Assembly: GCA_036493895.1 (NCBI GenBank)
Contig: DASXOZ010000022.1
Location: 115,001-151,320 of the forward strand
Length of the DNA stretch: 36,320 nucleotides
Reading direction: 5' to 3'
From: Candidatus Binatia bacterium
GTDB taxonomy: Bacteria > Desulfobacterota > Binatia > UBA1149 > CAITLU01
Positions 32,944-36,320 of this stretch are shown in pieces (within the stretch, counting starts at the first letter, position 1; the number at the start of each line of letters is the position of its first letter). The position numbers were made by a program, and so were the translations under genes. A model generated the notes under the pieces. That model was given only the letters and a program-made list of their open reading frames with translations. It did no database searches and was not told the DNA's origin.

Positions 32944-33162
32944 TTAGCGGGAGGTCACGCCGGCAACGACGAGAGCAGGCTTGCCGGCCAGCGGCTTGGA
33001 GTCGGGGCCACGAGCCTCGGTCACGTCGATCCGGAAGTCGTCGGCTGCCGGCCGGGCCGGGCTGCTGATATCGCAGGTAATGACGCTGGCCGGGCCAGCG
33101 ATGCCGGGATCCCGGCGCGAGACGCTGGTTCGGTTGGTAACCGACCATGACGACCAAGCCAA
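32944..33162 (-). pseudogene. Possible gene fragment with DF-x-I-x-V beta motif (72 codons)
   Basis: Open from a TTG without ribosome site to TAA. The C-terminal half looks protein-like: ITCDISSPARPAADDFRIDV then TEARGPDS and PLAGKPALVV. A stop lies just upstream in frame, so if it is real it is the tail of a broken exported beta-domain protein. No family recognised. Confidence 0.25.
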
Positions 33163-33371
33163 TTCGCGCTGGCACCGAAGGCCCCGCGATCAGCGACTGC
33201 GCGATTCCGGACTTCGCCAGTCTTTTTCGGTGCGGCTTCCTCGCCGACTGCACCTTCGTCGGGAAGGCAGCGGACCCGCTGGCGCCGCGAGATTTCGCGG
33301 TGACGATCGACGATGCGATCGAGGGCGATGGAACCTCTGCCGCCGATGCCGGACGGGCACGTGTGCCATAG
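33147..33371 (+). CDS. Possible small protein upstream of the kinase (74 aa)
   Basis: ATG 33147 to TAG, ending 15 nt before the kinase start, so it could be the first gene of that transcript. It has three Cys and a segment ADCTFVGKAADPLAPRDFAV followed by TIDDA. That resembles the fragment on the opposite strand at 32944-33162 (Cys, then a DF-x-[IV]-x-[IV] strand and an acidic -x-A). No ribosome site is visible and no signal peptide, so it may be a remnant. Confidence 0.3.
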   Translation: MTTKPIRAGTEGPAISDCAIPDFASLFRCGFLADCTFVGKAADPLAPRDFAVTIDDAIEGDGTSAADAGRARVP

Positions 33372-33386
33372 CTGAGACCGTCGCAT

Positions 33387-36320
33387 ATGCTGGCGCGCGT
33401 GCTGCAGCCAGGCACCGTTCTCCATGACCGCTACCACATCCTTCGCCCGATCGGGAAGGGCGGAATGGGTGCGGTCTACGAAGCGATCGACCTGAGGCTG
33501 CACAACACGGTCGCGGTCAAGCACACGACCGCAGAAGGACCTGGCATCGATCAGGCCTTCGAACGGGAAGCGCAACTTCTGGCTGCGTTGCGGCATCCCG
33601 CACTGCCGGTCGTGATCGACTACTTCGTCGAGACGCAAGGCCGGTTCCTTGTGATGCAGTATATCGACGGCGAGGATCTGGCAGCTCTATTGAAGCGCGG
33701 CGGTCCCCGCAATGAAGCGGACGTCGAACATTGGGCGGTGGTCGTGCTCCAGGCGCTCAAGTATCTGCACGGTCACAATCCGCCGATCATTCATCGCGAC
33801 ATCAAGCCGGCGAACCTCAAGCTCACGCCACGCGGAGAGATCCTCTTGCTGGACTTCGGTCTGGCGAAAGGAAGGGCAGATCAAAGGACAGTAGCTGCCG
33901 AAGAAGAACTGAGCGTCTACGGGTACACGCCGCACTATGCCCCGCTGGAACAGATCGAGGGGCGTGGAACCGATGCACGCAGCGATATCTATGCGCTAGG
34001 CGCGACGCTGTACCACCTCATTTCCGGCACTGCCCCGCCCGGTGCGATCGATCGAGCGAAAGCCGTCGCCAGCGGAGGCGCAGATCCGCTCATCGCAGGA
34101 TTGCCGCAGCTGCTTCTCGATTCCGGGCTGCGTGCCACGATCCTGCGGGCTCTCGCACTCGACCCCGCGGGGCGATTCTCGTCGGCCGAGGAGATGGCTG
34201 CGGCCTTTGTACTTGATGTCCCATCTCCCGGCGCGGGGAGCACGTACTCGCAAGTGACAGAGTCGCGCCGACTCGATGCCGCCATGCCGAGTCAGGCCGA
34301 AGTCGGTCGAGTCGTGGATCTGATCGTTCAGGTGCGATTCCGCGACTCGCCGCTTCTCGGACTCGAGGAGTGGCCCAGCATCCGCACGCCCGACGAAATT
34401 GAACAGAGATCGGAACCCCTTCACGTGGACTACCCGATCGATCCGCGATCAGGGCGGAAACTCCCCGCACGATTGCGCGTGAGGCTGGCGGCTCCGGATT
34501 TCGAAATCCAGGGCAGCGATGAACGGCTGATCGATGTGCCGCCGGATGCGTATTCCGCGCGACTTGCGTTCCTGCTCGCGCCCCAGCGCGCGGGGTTCTG
34601 CCGGGTAAATGTTGAAGTCTATGCGGCTGATACTGTTTTTCTTGGGACGATTCCGATCGAGGCCGAAGCGTTTACGCGCGGGATCAAGGGGAGCGTAATT
34701 CGAGTCGCTAACCTCATGATCGGCGTGTTCATACAGCCGGCGGCATCGGTGCGAGTGGTGCTGAGCCGCGAACAGGACAAGGAGAATGCCCCCTCGTTTT
34801 CGCCGGACGTCGCAAGTGCTCGTGAACGCGAGAGACCCGCCGAGTTGGCGTATTCGGAGCTCTCGCGAAAACAGCAGGAGCCCGTCGGAGTAGGTTCCGA
34901 CGGACATGCGGCGTGGCATGACTCTTCGGAGAACCTGGACCGTGAGGATACCGCGACAGTCCTTGCCGCACCGCCGACTTCCGCTGCTAGTGCGCCTTCT
35001 AAAACTCGCCGCCGCGTGGGCCGTCCATTTCGCCTTGCTTCCCTCGTCGGCGCTCTTGCAACTTTGACGATATGGTATGCCCGCGGTGCTCCGGTGGCGC
35101 CGGTTGAGTCAATCTCCCTGACGCCCGATGCATTGACAGAGGACGCGACTGACGCGCGCTTGGCCGCAGCTGCCAAGGTCGCGCGAGAAGAGGCCCAGGC
35201 TAAAGCCGAGTCCGACGCGGCGAAATTAGATGTGCGAGCTATCACAGCGGCTAGGGCGCAGGCGGATGCCCGCGCTGCTTCGCAAGCCAAGGTTGACGCA
35301 GAGGCCCAGGCTGCTGCCCAAGCGAAGGCCGACGCCGATGCCCGGGCTGCTGCCCAAGCGAAGGCCGACGCCGATGCCCGGGCTGCTGCGCAAGCGAAGG
35401 CCGACGCCGATGCCCGGGCTGCTGCGGAAGCCGAGGCCGATGCGAGAGCCGAGATGGCCGCACGAGATGCGCAGGCAAGTAGTGAACATCACCAGCAGGA
35501 CTTTCAGGTGCCTCAACAGCACCAGCAGCAACAACAGCCGCAGCCCGAGCACAACAACGTCCAGCAGTCGCAACAGCACAGCAACTTCCAGCAGCCACAG
35601 CAGCAGGGCGGCGGAAATCATTTCCAGTCACCGCAGCAGCAACAGCACGGTAACTCCCAGCAGCAAGGGCAGGGCGGCGGGTTCCACTTCCAGTCCCCGC
35701 AGCAGGCTCAGTCTGGACATCAGGGGAACAACGCGGGACAGGGCAGCCACGGCGGCTTCCAGTCCCCGCAGCAGGCTCAGTCGGGACATCAGGGGAACTA
35801 CGCGGCACAGGGCGGGCACAACGGCTTCCAGTCCCCGACGTCGGGGGATGGCGCTAAGGCCGCGGGATACGCCCACGACAATCAGCCGGGCCGTGACGCC
35901 GACACCGCCGGACACGACCGTGAAAACGAGCGCGGCCGCGGCAATGACGCGGGACATGGCCGCGAAAATGCTCCAGGGCAGCAGAAGAATGCCCAGGCTC
36001 AAAAGCCACAGCGCACCGAGCGCCAACTCGCGATGAAAAACGGGATGCAATCCAAGGTGCAGGTCGACAATCGCGGCCGTGCCAGGGCCATCCAGGCGAG
36101 AGACTCCAAGGGAGATCAGCTCCAGGTCCGCAATGGTCTTCGCCGCGGCGACCGCACCGTCGAAAAACGCGGAGCCGACAACCAGCGTATTGTCAGCACC
36201 GGGCGTGGCCGCGGATTTACCGAGCGCAGCTACTCGGTCAACAACAAGTACCGCGAGAATGTGAAGTACGTGCAGCGCACGTACGTTTCCGAAAACGTCA
36301 CCAACGTCTATGCCTACCGC
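33387..36320 (+). CDS. Membrane-anchored Ser/Thr protein kinase with repeat-rich C-terminal part; 3' end beyond window (at least 978 aa)
   Basis: One frame runs without a stop from ATG 33387 to the window edge. The N-terminal Hanks-type kinase (about 15-280) has the Gly loop GKGGMGAVYE (23-32), Lys45 in VAVKH, the catalytic loop HRDIKPAN with Asp138, DFG with Asp156, and GYTPHYAPLEQ with SDIYALGATLYHL. All catalytic residues are present. A beta-rich domain (about 305-460, with PARLRVRLAAPDFEIQ and GFCRVNVEVYAAD) follows, then a linker and a single transmembrane helix (about 548-566). After the helix comes an Ala-rich coiled-coil-like repeat (about 630-690), a Gln/Gly/His-rich repeat (about 700-820), and a basic Arg/Asn/Gly-rich part ending with Tyr-rich segments (KYVQRTYVSENVTNVYAYR). 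No PASTA or WD40 domain was seen. The start has no clear ribosome site; GTG 33399 is an alternative. Confidence 0.88.
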   Translation, partial: MLARVLQPGTVLHDRYHILRPIGKGGMGAVYEAIDLRLHNTVAVKHTTAEGPGIDQAFEREAQLLAALRHPALPVVIDYFVETQGRFLVMQYIDGEDLAALLKRGGPRNEADVEHWAVVVLQALKYLHGHNPPIIHRDIKPANLKLTPRGEILLLDFGLAKGRADQRTVAAEEELSVYGYTPHYAPLEQIEGRGTDARSDIYALGATLYHLISGTAPPGAIDRAKAVASGGADPLIAGLPQLLLDSGLRATILRALALDPAGRFSSAEEMAAAFVLDVPSPGAGSTYSQVTESRRLDAAMPSQAEVGRVVDLIVQVRFRDSPLLGLEEWPSIRTPDEIEQRSEPLHVDYPIDPRSGRKLPARLRVRLAAPDFEIQGSDERLIDVPPDAYSARLAFLLAPQRAGFCRVNVEVYAADTVFLGTIPIEAEAFTRGIKGSVIRVANLMIGVFIQPAASVRVVLSREQDKENAPSFSPDVASARERERPAELAYSELSRKQQEPVGVGSDGHAAWHDSSENLDREDTATVLAAPPTSAASAPSKTRRRVGRPFRLASLVGALATLTIWYARGAPVAPVESISLTPDALTEDATDARLAAAAKVAREEAQAKAESDAAKLDVRAITAARAQADARAASQAKVDAEAQAAAQAKADADARAAAQAKADADARAAAQAKADADARAAAEAEADARAEMAARDAQASSEHHQQDFQVPQQHQQQQQPQPEHNNVQQSQQHSNFQQPQQQGGGNHFQSPQQQQHGNSQQQGQGGGFHFQSPQQAQSGHQGNNAGQGSHGGFQSPQQAQSGHQGNYAAQGGHNGFQSPTSGDGAKAAGYAHDNQPGRDADTAGHDRENERGRGNDAGHGRENAPGQQKNAQAQKPQRTERQLAMKNGMQSKVQVDNRGRARAIQARDSKGDQLQVRNGLRRGDRTVEKRGADNQRIVSTGRGRGFTERSYSVNNKYRENVKYVQRTYVSENVTNVYAYR
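35274..35453 (+). repeat. 36-nt tandem repeat encoding AAAQAKADADAR
   Basis: About five units of 36 nt in the kinase gene. Three (35310, 35346, 35382) are nearly identical at DNA level; the first (35274) and last (35418) are diverged. The 12-residue unit is Ala-rich with regularly spaced Lys, Asp and Arg and should be helical. Confidence 0.85.
35688..35837 (+). repeat. 69-nt tandem repeat encoding a 23-residue FQSPQQ unit
   Basis: Two full units (35688-35756 and 35757-35825) plus the start of a third (FQSP at 35826). Each begins FQSPQQAQSGHQGN and ends in Gly/His/Gln. An earlier diverged FQSPQQQQ copy occurs near 35625. The whole stretch is low-complexity and likely disordered. Confidence 0.85.

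Larger units (their letters stand above)
32718..33386. other. Largely non-coding divergent region between rpsU and the kinase gene
   Basis: About 670 nt without a convincing intact gene. It contains a cluster of inverted repeats: CGCTGGCC-G-GGCCAGCG (33084-33100), the 14-bp palindrome GCCGGGATCCCGGC (33103-33116) and CGGTT-GGT-AACCG (33131-33143). Two short open frames with similar beta-strand motifs are described separately. Confidence 0.5.

Noticed and set aside
33021..33638. 205-codon minus-strand frame opposite the kinase start
   Set aside because: It is antisense to the kinase domain, whose motifs are intact; the composition is what the kinase codons dictate.
1..36320. CRISPR arrays, insertion sequences, phage or integrase genes
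   Set aside because: No regularly spaced identical repeats with unique spacers, no terminal inverted repeats with a transposase, and no integrase motif were found.

Overview
The window is GC-rich (roughly two thirds G+C by eye) and densely coded, with many GTG/TTG starts and 4-nt stop/start overlaps. A secretin, several lipoproteins and a Tad pilus point to a Gram-negative bacterium. Heme A synthesis (ctaA, ctaB) with a Sco-type copper chaperone points to aerobic respiration through an aa3-type oxidase. The gene mix fits a deltaproteobacterial, myxobacterial or Binatota-like lineage, but no marker here settles the phylum.

Region 1 (1-13639) is a Tad/Flp pilus island. It opens with the C-terminal part of a sigma-54 activator. 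Three tandem flp pilin genes follow, each with its own strong hairpin terminator. Then comes an 11-gene operon: cpaA/tadV, cpaB, cpaC, a small lipoprotein, tadE, tadG, cpaE/tadZ, cpaF/tadA, tadB, tadC and tadD. Upstream of each flp gene and of the operon I found a sigma-54 promoter of the form TGGC(A/G)(C/T)-N5-TTGCT: four sites, all with exact GG-N10-GC spacing. The simplest reading is a sigma-54 regulon in which the adjacent activator switches on three separate pilin transcripts and one machinery transcript.

Region 2 (13796-17508) holds a zinc-independent MDR oxidoreductase overlapping an S13 D-Ala-D-Ala carboxypeptidase, then ATP sulfurylase. Region 3 (17716-26214) is rich in membrane proteins: a spermidine-synthase-like fusion, a minus-strand pair (ALG5-type GT2 and GT87/DUF2029), and a divergent plus-strand pair (YfhO-like and an unrecognised polytopic protein). 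The divergent promoter region carries an 18-nt direct repeat. Together these look like lipid-linked sugar or surface glycan work.

Region 4 (26227-32717, minus strand) runs from a small membrane protein through ctaA, ctaB, an ABC-2 exporter and sco. Upstream of it lie a CDIHPWM-type cupredoxin, APS kinase, a zinc-ribbon protein and ribosomal protein S21. Region 5 (33387 to the window edge) is one uninterrupted frame of at least 978 codons with no stop. It encodes a membrane-anchored Ser/Thr kinase with a beta-rich middle domain, an Ala-rich 12-residue repeat and a Gln/Gly/His-rich 23-residue repeat.

The most notable observations are the four-site sigma-54 architecture of the pilus locus, the repeat-bearing kinase at the right edge, and the paired direct repeat in the glycan promoter region. 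I saw no tRNA, rRNA, CRISPR array, transposase or integrase.
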